Shown piece by piece: positions 35,601 to 47,432 of a stretch of 64,000 nt of DNA. This DNA comes from Whalleya microplaca (taxonomy: Eukaryota > Ascomycota > Sordariomycetes > Xylariales > Xylariaceae): positions 806,001 to 870,000 of the forward strand of contig MU385719.1 in NCBI GenBank assembly GCA_022497155.1, in the 5' to 3' direction. How positions within the stretch are numbered: the stretch's first letter is position 1; each line of letters begins with the position of its first letter. The notes under the pieces are model-generated. The model saw only the letters and a list, made by a program, of their open reading frames with translations. It searched no databases and had not been told where the DNA came from. Position numbers and translations under genes: made by a program.

Positions 35601-35736
35601 TAGACAGTTGACGCCTTCGTCGGAATCGGATGGGGGTGTGGAGTATGTGGCTTCTCGGCCTGGTAGGCCGTCTCTGACGCATACTACGACGTCGGCGAGG
35701 AAACCTTTGCCCGCTTTGCCGGAGGACCCGGATTGA
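32656..35736 (+). CDS. SLP1: SUN-domain ER membrane protein, SLP1 family
   Basis: Intronless, 1026 aa. The start has an N-terminal hydrophobic signal peptide (VVTIVLPVLLSAHRVLGQG). A Ser/Thr-rich luminal region follows, then the SUN-like (Mid-SUN) domain at about residues 225-375, including FSYASFDAGATVL, ENKDSYMLLECAMENKFFIVELS, ANFEFFSSMIRQFRVSVSDRYP and FGNEYYCPVSLLRVHGTRM. A Ser/Thr/Pro linker leads to a coiled coil (~615-725) and one membrane span (~734-756). The cytosolic tail is disordered with a histidine block (~795-812). In yeast, Slp1 with Emp65 protects folding soluble proteins in the ER from degradation; the same role is inferred. Bases about 34500-34930 have almost only G/C in third codon positions, unlike the rest of the ORF. 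Confidence 0.9.
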   Translation: MWPIQETRQVVTIVLPVLLSAHRVLGQGDPTTHTSTPNNVTKTAPSISTVEPTCESRTVNYITHTLPQQCLTSSPSASPTPESITVTATPSATTAESTPQASDDSSTLAQPELDPDGNDLSTGAFMSFEEWKAMMLEKSGQEALEARPRKIKEGRGEAYPGEDFDSLGDEGEVSLDFDAYSDRISEITSSTKPSQKEKEGEAGEVEKVTYDEGLAHGYRSKDAGKTCKERFSYASFDAGATVLKASPGAKNTKAILVENKDSYMLLECAMENKFFIVELSDDILVDTVVLANFEFFSSMIRQFRVSVSDRYPAKQDKWKVLGTFEARNSRDIQPFLVENPQIWARYLQIEFLSHFGNEYYCPVSLLRVHGTRMLDSWKEADPADLEIDDDGSKTISEGVEEPVETAEAHAEEEVEVVEPPQFENHTIMLEQSDWVPYWEKSYFYTYLLDATCAVTDIPEPTSQNTEEYDQNTAPTKPQSPTTTTQADSVGSGAYLSETTTEQPASQTSDLSKSAATPSSGEASADSTTSNSTESASVVTSSPEAKSTTMPPSSSPTTITPPSQGKPSIVNSAPRNKTASSASLKPPSSKSVVSRSPSGSPATSRNKTTTTTSSAASTPTVQDSFFKALTKRLQTLESNTTLSLQYIESQSKFLQEALARLEKRQVAKVDLFLDTLNKTVLGELREVRTQYDQVWQSTVIALETQREQSEREIVALGARLGVLADEVVFQKRMAIVQSVLLLGCLVLVIFSRIGAAAGAGGFVESYYPSQFLLGSSSRLASPVFPSTPKAGPPTTKDHHGHHGHHGHHHHDSTAALLSSIEDPGSAHAHEGTPAIHRNSSSSNNNRHRHESPRPIPGPALNLSLGQTPESSRSSHNRRPGAPRNGDGETSDSSSEPGRRRRPSPSRASAEPPDLVDFMRPQTPSSIGEFGYDSEPAMTPAAGGDYFSTPAASVNGGGGSGGEESSSSASTATYPKMLARKAANRQLTPSSESDGGVEYVASRPGRPSLTHTTTSARKPLPALPEDPD

Positions 35737-36975
35737 AATGTATTCTACTTATATACGAATTTTATGAGCAAATGAGACATGATTAAAAGAGATTTCGCAA
35801 AGTCAACGTGATAGTCTTACCAGGGCAGATTATATACCAGTCACATAGCAAGAGGATCATGAACCAGTCGTTAAGTATAAATGAATTGCGGTTTATGAAG
35901 TCAAATCTAAAGCTGCGCCAGCCTCCGTTGGATTTAGCCCATCCAGCACCTTTCGCCTCGCTAAATGTAGTTTGTTGTAAGTAGCAATCAACAACCAACA
36001 CCTAGGGGTTTATGTATGGTTTCCACCGTGGAGGCTTCATTCTCCTGAGATGCTTTTCAGAGATGGAGGCTTGCGTGATGTGGTGGCTTTCATCATAACG
36101 ATGTGCCAACTCCACGGCATCATGCTGGAGGAATTACTTAAACATGGCGATGTGAATGTATGGTGGTTAAATATTGTGGTGCCCGGTATCTGCGCCGCAG
36201 TCCACTTTCACTTCGTCAGAGCAAATCTTGCACCCATAATTAGGCAGTCCAGACACTGCTCTCCAGGTTAGGCTATTGGACCCTGTAAGGATGTAGCACC
36301 TATAAGCCGAATGCCCTGGACTACCAAACTAGGGATTCATTAGGAAAACGCAAACGCTGAAATCAAGTCGACATAGGAAAAAGGAAATGTTGTCTCGCCA
36401 CTCTCTGAGGTTGAACCACTGAATTATAGAGGATGGTTATGTTGTAAATCGTCGCCGTGAAGTTGAACCGCAGATGATGACTCCCAAGTCAAGATCGCCG
36501 TATGTAGCAAAGCAACATGAGTGACCCTATCAGGAGAAAGAAAATAGATCTCGGTGGCGAGAACTTTTCGTGAGATCAAGCTCCATGTATCAAAATTGTT
36601 GTCATGATGACTCTGGGATGATCGCCTTGATGGTTTCCTCCCGAAATTATAAGGCCGTGGCCGATATCTGTTATGGTGGCACTCAATGTATGAGTTCTTG
36701 AGAGGCCTCATACTGTCAGTCTCGAAAGCATTCTGGACTCCTCCAGAACATAGGGCGTCCAGTAAGGAACTCAGAACCTGGATATGTTAGCCAAGGGTCT
36801 GTATTTCAAGGGATCCCATTATCACTCACGATAATTATATAATGCCAAACAACCCTCCAGATTCTCTCATCAGAATTCCAAAATTTCGGAAGATAGAAGA
36901 GGATAATTACGGTGAGTGGAGTGAAAAACAGAAGAGGTCGAGGCCAGGCGAAGTCGAGCGCATAGGCTGGTAAGC
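35737..36975. other. Convergent intergenic region
   Basis: Lies between the 3' ends of SLP1 and the Mei2-like gene. Several 70-95 codon frames occur on both strands (for example 36711-36424 on minus) without recognisable domains. Probably 3' UTRs and spacer. Confidence 0.45.
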
Positions 36976-39690
36976 CTACTGAGGAGAGTAGAAAGGATTA
37001 TGCTGAACTGTTGTATCATAGTCAATTTCCTCGAGAGCTGCGAGTCGGGTTCCACGGTCGAATTGGGAGCGGCGCCGGCGTTGCTCATCACGGAAATGCT
37101 GTCCTGCATTTGGCGTGAAAAGACCTGTTCGAGATAGTCAGAAACATCCGTCTTCTAAGTGTATGAAAACTTTGGAAGTAGTCTTACCGACATGCTCTGC
37201 ATTTTCGCAGCTTCGCTTCATCTTGGATTGGTTATCGGGCTCCGGAAAAGGTTCCTCACTGCCAGCCAGCTCAGGGCGTGGTCCATTCAGAGTGTAAAAG
37301 AGCTAGGAGAATTAGCTATAAATGACCTAAGTGTCTCCTCGGTTAACCTACCTTGGGTCTATAATGAGCCGCCTCGAGCATCACTGAACTATTGCGGAAT
37401 TTCTGGACAAGACAATCCTTGCCTTGAATTGCTTGACTTGCTGTCAGTATTCATGTGTGATTATATCATTAAGCTGACGTATGGTTGACTCACTCGCGTA
37501 AGAAATTTCCGCTACTTTGTCACTCTTAAAGCAATTCCATCGCTGGTTGCCTCTGGCATTCACAAACTAATAGCGGTCAATACAATCCAGTGTTTGATAT
37601 ATTGGTGACTAGACTTACATCGATAATGTCTAGGGGCTAAGAAGAGGTCAGTTGCGTTGCAAAGCGTTAAAATGTAATCAAAACTCACGTCAACAAAGTT
37701 GATGAATGCATAACCGACACTGTAGTCAATAAATTAGCCGTTGCCCTTTCCATTCTTTTGACGGGTATCCATACTTGCAGTCGTTGGCAAAATCAATGCG
37801 TAGATACATGAAATCATATTTGCCCCAGCTTGACTCATCCACAATTCTCTTCAGTAGTGCTTGGTCGACCTTGTTGGGTATGTTTCGTAACATTATCTTG
37901 GAAAGTTAGTCTCTATTCGAACAGGTAGCACAGTTGAAAAGCTTACAGTTGTGCGAACATCAGTGCCTTCGCGAATACGGCTGACATCTACGTGGTTGTG
38001 GTGATTGGCAGCATTGCAGTAACCAGATCTAGTAATTCGCACGGCATTCGATCGACGACCATAGTTTTGGAATTGTCGGGGAGTCATGTAATCTGCTGAC
38101 ATGTATGGGCTCGGCTGAGGCATCACGGGGCTCGCGAGAGAGTAGTTACTTGATGACAACATGGCGCTGTGGCTCCTGTGAGGCGGTTGGTCCAGCATAT
38201 ACGGAGGACTGACAGGCATGCCTTGATACAAGACAGGCATCATTCCATAGGGGGGTTGGACTTGAAAGCCGCTCGAGGCAGTCGACCGGGCTGGAGTGCT
38301 AACCAGAGCATTGCTCATAGCTGGTACTACTGAGTGGGGTCTCGCAATAGACATTCGCTGGAAACCACCAACCAAGTCTGGAGTAGTCCCTGTATTTCGG
38401 ATTGGGCTTATGATACCATCGTGGTTCGCATTCGTCATAGAAGGGATATCAGGTCGGTACAGTGTCATGCAAATCTGAAGGCCCTATTATCAAGTTAGTC
38501 GCGTGACTTTATAGTTAGGTCAGTATCGATGATATATGCTCACAGTAATAACAACGCCATTGAACTTCGAAATAGCGCGCAAAGACATGTCATTGTCACA
38601 GTACTCGACAACAGCACTCATCAAGCTTCCTTCGACACCATCTTGTACCTTGAAAGCGAACAAATCCCCTTCCGACTGAAGGAGGTTCTTCAAGAACGCC
38701 TCGAGTTGCTGAGAGTCGGACCAGTTGTTCACCAAGTAGGCGAAAACGCTGAGGTAGAGTTGGCCCTCGTGGGAAGTTACAAGACCTGCACCGGGTTCCA
38801 CCACCTGGAGGAATAATTAGAGCGAGCCTTATCACGAGCGAGAAGCATTACTTACAAGCGAAAATTCGCGAGAACTGACTGAAGTAACAGCCCAATCACG
38901 GCCGCCCATCGTGAGATTAGAGAATATGGCACAGGCATCCCGGATATTGGAGAAACGGACGAACACCTTATCACCGCACTCGTAGACTTGGTTGGAGCCT
39001 GCGGTTGGATAACCCACTTGCTGTAGATCCTGCCAAACGTTAGCTAACCTATATATACCTAGGAAGAGCATGTCTTACAGATAAGTAGCGCTCTACATCA
39101 CTGGCAACCACTTTGCGGCCTGCAGCCGAGATGACCAAGCACCGCGAGATCCCATTCTCAGTGCTCAAGTTATCATGAACGAATGCGGAGTATGGCTTGC
39201 GTGGTGAAGACTGTCCAGAAGCTTGGATATAGTCTTGTTTCAGATCCTCTAGTGACTTTCTAGCCGCTCCAGTTGGCTCAGATGCTGAACCACGGGCGAT
39301 CAAGGCAGAGTGTAAAGGAGAGAAGACGGAGGCAGTGGGAGACAACTTCTGTGCAGACTTGAAGTTAGTGGCAGAGGAAGTGACGAAAGGGTCCTTCTCC
39401 AAATGTAAATTTCCACGATAGAAGGAGCTTGGGCGTTCAGCAGAGCGTGGGGAACTGATAGAGTAGTTTATCGGACCAGCCTCACGGGCACCCATGTGAA
39501 GAGAACGCAGTGCTTTCGTAGATCTAGCAGATCCATCTTCGGGAGAGAATGCAGTTAGCCGAGTATCTGGAGTACCCTTGAATGAATCAGCTGCACCACT
39601 CGAAGAGTGAGGCGAAGTTGGGTTGAATCCCTCTCGAGCCTGCTGCATGTTCATGGTGTCTGAAAAGTCTCGCGGGAATTTCGATGCCAT
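36976..39690 (-). CDS. Mei2-like RNA-binding protein
   Basis: Eleven exons join in frame to 723 aa: 39690-39079, 39029-38856, 38804-38544, 38483-37947, 37896-37775, 37719-37689, 37636-37619, 37566-37494, 37431-37352, 37302-37188, 37124-36976. All introns are GT-AG. The seventh exon is only 18 nt (PLDIID). The C-terminal Mei2-type RRM (RRM_2) starts at residue 529 with IMLRNIPNKVDQ, continues through YDFMYLRIDFANDC, VGYAFINFVD and NQRWNCFKSDKVAEISYA, and ends near IQGKDCLVQKFRNSSVM. A central region (~200-350; VFVRFSNIRDACAIF, AVVEYCDNDMSLRAI) looks like two divergent RRMs. Family members bind RNA and promote meiosis or development; function here is inferred. The frame upstream of 39690 stays open (reads LSSSGIFDSP) back to an AG at an intron-like 3' end, so an additional 5' coding exon is possible. 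Confidence 0.9.
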
Positions 39691-42600
39691 CGGGGAATCA
39701 AAAATGCCTGACGACGAGCTTAGTATATATTCGCGCGAAGACAGTGGGTTCTCAATTAATCAACAAGTAATTTTGCTCTGCCATGAGAAAGGTCAAAGTG
39801 CGACATACCTGGTGAAGGGGAAGATGTAAAGATACGACCCTTATATGTGGAATATATGACGTGGTGGAGTCACGTTTAAGAATTGGCAGCAACCGAATGC
39901 AAAATTTGTTGTGCTACTAGAGAGCTCGGGAAGGGAAACAAATGTAATCGGTCGTAGGCGGTGACCAGATTAGAATGAATGCGATGCCGTGGTGAGCAGA
40001 AGTGTTTTGTGAAATCTAGGAGGGTTTTTATCGGCGTACGTAGAAGGAGGCCCCAGGTGAATGACTTGGATTTTCTTTCGAGAAATTTGCAGAAGTATAG
40101 AAGTACTTCAAATGGATTATTCAGGGAAGGTAGGCTGAAATCTTAACAGTCTTTGGTTAGCAATATGATTTCTTGATTTAGAGTCTATGTTTGTGGAAGA
40201 GCGAGAAATACATACCGTATTGTTTGTATTGTCGATATTGTGCCCTTGGTGACAATTATTGTGTTGACAATGCAAGACCAACCTAGAGATAGCTTTCACA
40301 GACAAGCCTGATCAACTGCTATATTGGAGAAGATGGCTTAGGTAAGAGGGCGTCTGATTCTTGCTGTTGCTAAGTTAGCCATACTCCATGGAAGGTCAAA
40401 ATTAAACAGGAATTCGTAAGAGGATCCCATCTAGAAAGTCTTCAAGAGATCCGACCCAAGGGCATCATGTGTTTACTACTATGGAGTACTAAAAAGTGCT
40501 TTGAATCTTCCAAGGAGGCTAGATATAGAGAGTATAGCTCCCTTGTTCATGTCCTAGTGAATGTATAATGCTTTGATGATAAATTCAAGGAGATGGATAG
40601 AACATAAAACGACAAAGGGGTCAAGGGAAGACAGTTTTCAGTGGCTGTAAAAGTTCAAGGCATTGCAAAATTGGTGTTCAGGTAGTATTAGCAAAGGAAG
40701 GCATATGATATTAAGGAGGTTGAGGCAAAGTATCAATGTGCAGTTTTCTTTACAAAGTGATCAGAGCGAGGATGGGATCTTGGTAAGTGACTGAAGGAAC
40801 ATAGGCTGAAGAGTTGTGATATGTAGAAATGGAAAAGTAGCAATGCTTTGTACTATCAATTATTGTCAAGTGTTAAGGTAAGATGAGAATGGGAGAAGAG
40901 GGTAGGGTATCGTTCGGGAAAGGAGGCAAAAATATTGCAGTAGAAGGCCATCCAGCAGAAATATTCAAGCATATGGCATGATGAGATGCCGACATATGCT
41001 ATTTGAAGCTGAGGAAAATGCAGGAGGTCGAAGATAGGAATAAGCTGGTGTAAGTCCGACTTACCTAGAGAATGTCTAGTGTTGGAGGAACCGGGCAAAC
41101 GTTGCACCAGCTTATTGGTCTAATGTTAAGAGAGAACACTAGATTTGAATGTGTGCTGATAACGCCTTGGCAGCATAGACCAAATCTATCAATGAAATGT
41201 GGATCTGCTTCCCAAGATCACTGCCTTGATGGGTGCGATAATGGCTTGCTGTGGCTGTATTATAGGAGGGATACCTGGAGACCGCAAGCTGTGCAACAGC
41301 GATGCAACTGAATTAGGAAGTCTGTTGAGAATGACAGGGTGGCAAATGACTAACTGTATCAACTCGAGTTAATCATGTTAGTTGATTTATAAAGCATCTA
41401 CAAAGCGGAAGTATTAGTAGGTCTTACTGGTAGATCGGAGTGAGAATTGCAAGGCCCCTAAGACGTCTGGTTACACCGAGACCACCGGCCTGAAGATTGA
41501 ATGTCGTTGCTTCCAGTCCGAAGGCAAACTGTTCAGGCTTGCCAAGTGATAAAGGGGTGCTATCAAGTAGCCAGCAAAGGCCAACAAGGGTCAAGATGAA
41601 CTATTGTAGGAATTAGTTAGGGTCGACGATGATAAGTAGTCTGTGAAGAGAATATATGGTCATAAAGGATTTCTGTCGACGACAACACGATAGGTAGGTA
41701 GGGTAGGAGTGCTTCAATGCTAGAATAGGTTGAAAAGGCACCTAACCTGACTACAGACTCCAAGTCCACAAAGAACCAGGAAAGACGGTAGGTGTTCGAG
41801 GAGAAGATCGCGAGGTATTCAAGGCCAAGGGGGTGGCTGCCTGTGGAAATATCTGAATGTATCAAGAAACCTGGCGACGGATGTAATATCGTTCCAAGGC
41901 AACGCCGTTTCCCAAATAGTTATGGAATGACGGCGTGCTACAGATGAAGTCTAGAATGACCAAAGGCGTGAAGGTGGTTGAATAGTAGAGGAGGAGAGGA
42001 AGGATGGTAAGGTAGGTCGTCGAGAGGGAGGGATGCACGCTCTGAAATAAAATAGGTAGATGTTGTGCCAGATATATCATCGACAATCAAAGGAAAGCGT
42101 ATCTAGGAAATACATACCGAATTACTGGAAGGGGCTTGTTTCAGCACAACCCTTCCTGCCTACGTAGGTACTGTAGCTGGCTTAATGACGAGTGAACTTG
42201 CTTCCATGCAGCAGTAACTCCTACCGTACGCACTTGCATCGGATTGAACACCAAGTGTATCATACCTACCTAATCTACCAATCTCCAGCATCTATTCTTG
42301 CAGCTTACCTAGAGCTCTAGTGGGCAACTCCTTATTATTGGGCCATAACAATTCATTGTCAAGCTACTTCTTCAAAATTTTTTTTAATGAGGGCCGAGTT
42401 TGCGCTCGTTTGTTCAGATGGTTTTAGGGGTCGCTATTGGTGTAGTTAGATCCAGGTGTGAAATGTATGGGTCATTCGTTCGTCTGATGTCTGTTCATTT
42501 TATTTGTTTGACCCTCGATGGTGCATAGCGCGGTTGATATATCACCCTACAAGGCATTCGGAGCCACCTTTCATCGGAACATGTAGTCTTTAAGGTTGTA

Positions 42601-44184
42601 GCCAAGGGTTTGGTATTCCTAGATGATGCCAAATTGCATGCAGGATCTCCTAATCTAAGGCTATACTCACAAAGCCATGCTATTTTTACATACTGAGCAA
42701 GTTAGGATGATATTATACCTACCTAGCATAGCTAGTCTGTTAAGCTGGCCTGCACACCTTAACGGGTGGGTGGCCATACAGATAAATACTGATAGAATAG
42801 GGAAAGCTTCAGATGCTTCTATCTAAAGAGGACGTCTCTTGTATTTCCTGGAAACACAAAGACTGTAGCTACTCGTTACGGTTTAGTCATGATTTAATCC
42901 TGTAAATACTGGAAGCAGAGAAATAGCTCTGGATTTCATATGTAGACGGCAATTGTGCTCCGTCTGTTGCTTGTCACTATCCATTTTGCTTAATGGGTGG
43001 ATATATGCCAAAGACTGCTTAACAGCATATACAAACTCTTGTACCAGGTAGAAATAAATGACCAGCCTGGCATTTTAAAGTGTTCCTTTGTAGTCCTAAA
43101 CTGTCGAGGATGAGGAACAAGAGTTGGCCCATTATTGAAGGGAACTCCCGAGGTTCTTTGAAACTTGTAAGGCTGTGTAGCAAACTAGTTCACTCCCAAC
43201 ATAAAACGTTGTTCAGTTTCTATGATTTATTGTAATAGTAATGATTGCAAGTTAAAAGGCAAGGGATTGGTGGTGCTTAGTCCGGCTGCCATGTTCCTGT
43301 AGTTTGTTGCTTAAGCATATATAGCCCAAGATCACCTGCAAAAGCTAAGCAGTAGGCTATCCCATTCTAGCATCGATTGCATTGGTAGTGGTGGATATAA
43401 TCATGGGTATTCCTACCTATTACCTATCTTGCCAAAGTGCACGTTGGAGGGCCTTTGACGAGGTCATCCGTATGGTGGAGTTGTAGACATGTTTGAACTG
43501 GAATTGTGTGCGTTCTAGAAAAATTTATTTGTTTTGTAGCCCAAATAGCATGCCGATTTGGTTTGGTGTATTGCTGCCAGACAATTGGACGCTTGATGAC
43601 TGGAAGATGACTGTGTCATGCTGAACAAATTGTCTAGCTCTATAGGAACATGTAGGTATGTAGTTGGAGTTGGAGCAAGGAGTGAAGTTCTGTGCCACAG
43701 TCACTAGCCACATACCCATCCAGGTAACTCCCTGTGCAGGCATGTGGGGGGTATTTGAGGCTCAAGTCAATGCTGCAAGGTAGCTCCCTATCATTGCTCT
43801 GAGGCGAAGTCGCCAGGCACCAGGGGTCTGAAAGGATACATCAACTTTCCTATCAAGTACAATAAATATTTTCATTTAGATGCAATGCAAAAGCTTCTTA
43901 CCTTCACAATCCTAGAGCCTAGCTATCTCTCTGTATGAGCTGCTAGTTTGAACACAATTGATTCTTCTATCCGGCCAACGTAAATGCATGTCTAGAACAT
44001 GTGCTGTCTCGACAGATTTCTGTAGTGAAACGATCTGACAAATGACGTCGCACCCATCGAGTATCACCTTCACTCGGCAGCAATCCCTCGAGGCATCCCC
44101 TCGACAGCACCCCTCGACGCCTTATATCTAGATCCTGGCCCTCAACTCCTTATTTCGTGAATAACAATCGAACCACACACCAAC
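39691..44184. other. Long gene-poor region; probable spliced leader of the Mei2-like gene
   Basis: About 4.5 kb. On the minus strand strong donor sequences start at 42117 (GTATGT), 41427 (GTAAGA), 41064 (GTAAGT), 40215 (GTATGT) and 39808 (GTATGT). The one at 41064 is followed 54 nt later by a pyrimidine-rich TTTTCCTCAG acceptor. This looks like a multi-intron transcript leading into the Mei2-like ORF, with many short uORFs. The part from about 42.3 to 44.1 kb holds nothing I can name; its right end is the SEC15 promoter. Confidence 0.45.
41427..42081 (-). other. Candidate small spliced gene or uORF-rich leader
   Basis: Three minus-strand stretches read like membrane-protein exons: about 42081-41872 (ATG start; contains TYLTILPLLLYYSTTFTPLV), 41866-41745 (contains EYLAIFSSNTYRLSWFFVDL) and 41603-41427 (begins FILTLVGLCWLLDSTPLS, ends before a GTAAGA donor). 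I could not join them in frame with good splice signals, and pyrimidine-rich DNA tends to give hydrophobic open frames. It may therefore be a real unknown gene or just leader sequence of the Mei2-like transcript. Confidence 0.2.
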
Positions 44185-46962
44185 ATGCCACGACGAGTTC
44201 AGAATTACGACGACTACGTCTCTGCTGTCCAACATATCATCCTTTCCACCTCCGACACCGAGTTCCTCGATCAACTGATTCCCGTCTTGAAAGATGCGAC
44301 TTCCACCAACCGCTCGAATGCTCTCACCCAGAACCTCTCGCAATATGCAGATGACCGGGAAGCGGAAATTGAGAGGATAGGCCTGACAAAACATGAAGAG
44401 TTTCTGGGATCAGTCAATCAGTTGCAGAACGTTCGCGAGCGAACTGTTACCTTGACTGCCGATATTCTGGAATTAAACCAGTCTATTCAAGCTAGTACCG
44501 AGAAGTTGGCAGAGCAGAAGCAGGCGCTGGTCAACACTCGAGCGGTCCGCGAGAACATCTCCGATGTATCCGATGCGCTGAAGGAATCGCTAAAGATTCT
44601 ACATGCCGTAAACAATGCCCATGAGTTGATTCGGAAGAAGAAATATTACGGCGCTCTCAAGTCTCTTGACGACCTTCAGAATGAATTCCTCATTCCCATA
44701 ATCCAGAACAAGTACGCGACCCAGCATCGTCTTGCCGATCTGATACAGAAATCTATCCCTGCCTCCCAGAAGACTATATCCGAGGCGGTCATGACAGACC
44801 TCAACACTTGGTTGTTTCGTATCAGAGAGACATCCCAGTTCCTTGGTGAAGTAGCATTTTACCACACGGAGATGCGCCGGGAAAGACAACGGGAGAGGGT
44901 CGAAAAAGACGAATTCCTGAGCCATTTCAAGCTCAATTCGGCCATTGAGCTGGTCTTCGACGAGAGCGAGGAGTTTGACGTGCTGGATAATGAGGAATTA
45001 CAGGTGGGCTTGCATTTACTACTAGTAGTCTCTGGGGTAGCATTACTAAATCGACGCGCCAGGTTGATTTTACGCCCCTTTTCGAAGCTTTGCACATCCA
45101 TGATGCGTTAGGCCAGAGTGACAAATTCCGGTCTGAATATGCTGCCACAAGGCGGCGACAGAAGGAGTTGCTCCTGCCGGCTTCCGTGAGCTTCGGAACT
45201 GATGACTTATCATCTTTGAGCAGCTTGCTGGAAGGCATTGCTGGATTTGCCATCATCGAGAAGGCGACCATGCGACGAGTTCCTCAGTTACGTACAGCTA
45301 TTGATGTGAGTGTATTTGCAGTCTTCTATTGGCCAGTATTGCTAACGGCTGCAGGTCGAGGAACTTTGGGACTCTATGTGCTCCGCGGCAATATCTGTGA
45401 CTTCAAAGGCACTAGTCGACGTTAACAACGCCGAATTCCTTTTGAAGATCAAAACCGTTATTGCTCTTTTCATTCAAACTATGGAGGTATGGATCTTAAC
45501 CCCCATTAGTGTAGCCACCTTCTAATGAGCATTTTCAGGGGTGGGGATATTCTGTGTCGAGACTGGATGAGTTTTTAGTCGATCTCTTCGACAAATATGC
45601 AGAGCTACTCAAGAAAAGATTCAGTGAGGACTTTCAAGAGGTGCGAGAATCACTCATTACTAAGGAGTCACAGGCGGCTCACTTTATCAGATCGTCTCAA
45701 CCGATGATTATATGCCGATGGCCATCAACACCAGAGGAGAATACGAGAAAGTGGTCAACGTCAGTTGGTTTACTCCAGATAAGCCCATCGAAGAACTCAC
45801 GTAAGCTGCCATATGCACTAATTTCGAGGCTCGACTAATTGTTGGCAGGTTCCCGTGTGTTCTACCCTTCTCCCAGATGTATCCATTATGTTGTATCGAT
45901 ATTAGGAATTTCCTCAACCAGTTCTACTTCTTTTCGGACGACCACTTCCAGCATCCGAACAAGATTGATGATACTCTACGAAAGGTAAATCACTCCCAGA
46001 TAATGGCCATGCTATCTTATTGCTAAGCCTGCAATTACATAGTCTCTTGACGAACTCCTCACCGAGAAGGTGTGCCAGTCGCTGGTCGAAAGGCTGAGTT
46101 CGCAGTATCTGGGTCAGATAGTACAGATCCTGATCAACCTGGAGCACTTCGAGACCGCATGCCAGGAGCTCGAGCAGCTGCTCATCCTAGCGCGGTCCTC
46201 GGCGTCCGCAGGCGGCCCCCTGACCTTGGCCGCTACCGAGCAGTTCAGGGAGAACAAGAAGAACGCGGAGAAGCGCATCTTCGAGCTCGTGAACTCCAAG
46301 ATCGACGATCTGGTCGAAACGGCAGAGTACGATTGGATGGCATACAATCGCCCTACGGAACCGAGCAACTACATGCAAACTTTGACGAGGTACCTTTCGA
46401 ATATCATGAACTCGACTCTGCTGGGCTTGCCGAGGGAAATCAAAGAGCTCATCTACTTCGATGCGCTCAGCCATGCGGCAAACAAGATCCTCGTATGTGA
46501 TTCACACCACGGACTCAGCTTGGAATAGACACTAACATGCTTGCGCAGGCTCTCCCGCTTTCGCCGGACGTGAAGAAGATCAACCCCAACGGCGTTTCGG
46601 CGCTGTCAATGGATGTCAAACACCTGACGGAATTTGTAGATGGCCTCGAGAACGGCTTTATGCTGCGATCGAATCTGGACGAACTGGAGCAGACGATCCA
46701 ACTCCTGCAGTCCGAGAACACAGACGAGTTCTTCGATGTCTCGACGAGGAACAAGAAGTACGGCCGTGTAGATGCACTGAACGGCCCGATGTTACTAGAG
46801 AAGTGAGTTGCGCCTTGGTCTTTAGCAATGAAGTATCTAACGCAAGAATGATGCTAATGTAATCAATCTAGGCTCACCCAACAGATTTCGAGTTCAGGTC
46901 AAGCTGCGCAGCGCTTTGCCAACTTCTCGTCGAATCTGTCATCGCGCTTTGGCACCAAGTGA
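44185..46962 (+). CDS. SEC15: Exocyst complex subunit SEC15
   Basis: Tethers secretory vesicles to the plasma membrane and, in yeast, binds the Rab GTPase Sec4. Nine exons: 44185-45003, 45063-45305, 45355-45486, 45539-45640, 45691-45800, 45849-45984, 46043-46492, 46549-46802, 46872-46962, closing in frame to 778 aa, the usual length. Introns are 48-69 nt. The N-terminal half is predicted coiled coil and helical (HEEFLGSVNQLQNVRERTVTL); the C-terminal Sec15 domain is spread over exons 5-8 (YDWMAYNRPTEPSNYMQTL, FFDVSTRNKKYGRVDALN). Exon 7 is markedly more GC-rich at third positions than exons 1-6. The start is the first ATG after a C/T-rich leader. Expected site of action: hyphal tip. Identification is strong. 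Confidence 0.95.
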
Positions 46963-47432
46963 GGCAATTGAAATCCATCAGCTTTAAGATATCTACTACT
47001 TCATGCATGTTATGAGCAGTTCAGTTGAGTTGAGTGTGAGAGAGAGCATTGTAAAAGAATCAATTGCATTCTTCGGACCTTAGAAAAAAAGAAGAAAAAA
47101 TACCGCGGTTCTGTAACAGCGGTTTAGATCCAGCAAATAACCCAGAGAAACCCCCCAATACGCCGTACTCTCCTGAAACAATTGTCGCCTGCAATATTCA
47201 CGGAAAACCCCTTTCTGTCATGTACTGTTCCTTCGACCTAATGTTGCACCCCAATTGTCAATACCTGCCCTAATCCCGCCCCCAGCCCATGTCAACAATC
47301 CTGACTGATGAAGCGATCTCTTCGCGGGGAGAGAAAGAATGGGATGAGAGCCCGTGCGACACGAGTGGGCTTGCCACCGTTGCGCGAAGTACCGTTGCAT
47401 ATAGTAGCGTTTTCCAGCGCCCTTGAGCGATG
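46963..47432. other. Convergent 3' spacer SEC15 / hapE
   Basis: A 0.47-kb spacer between two stop codons. Contains only 60-70 codon frames, no recognisable feature. Confidence 0.5.
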
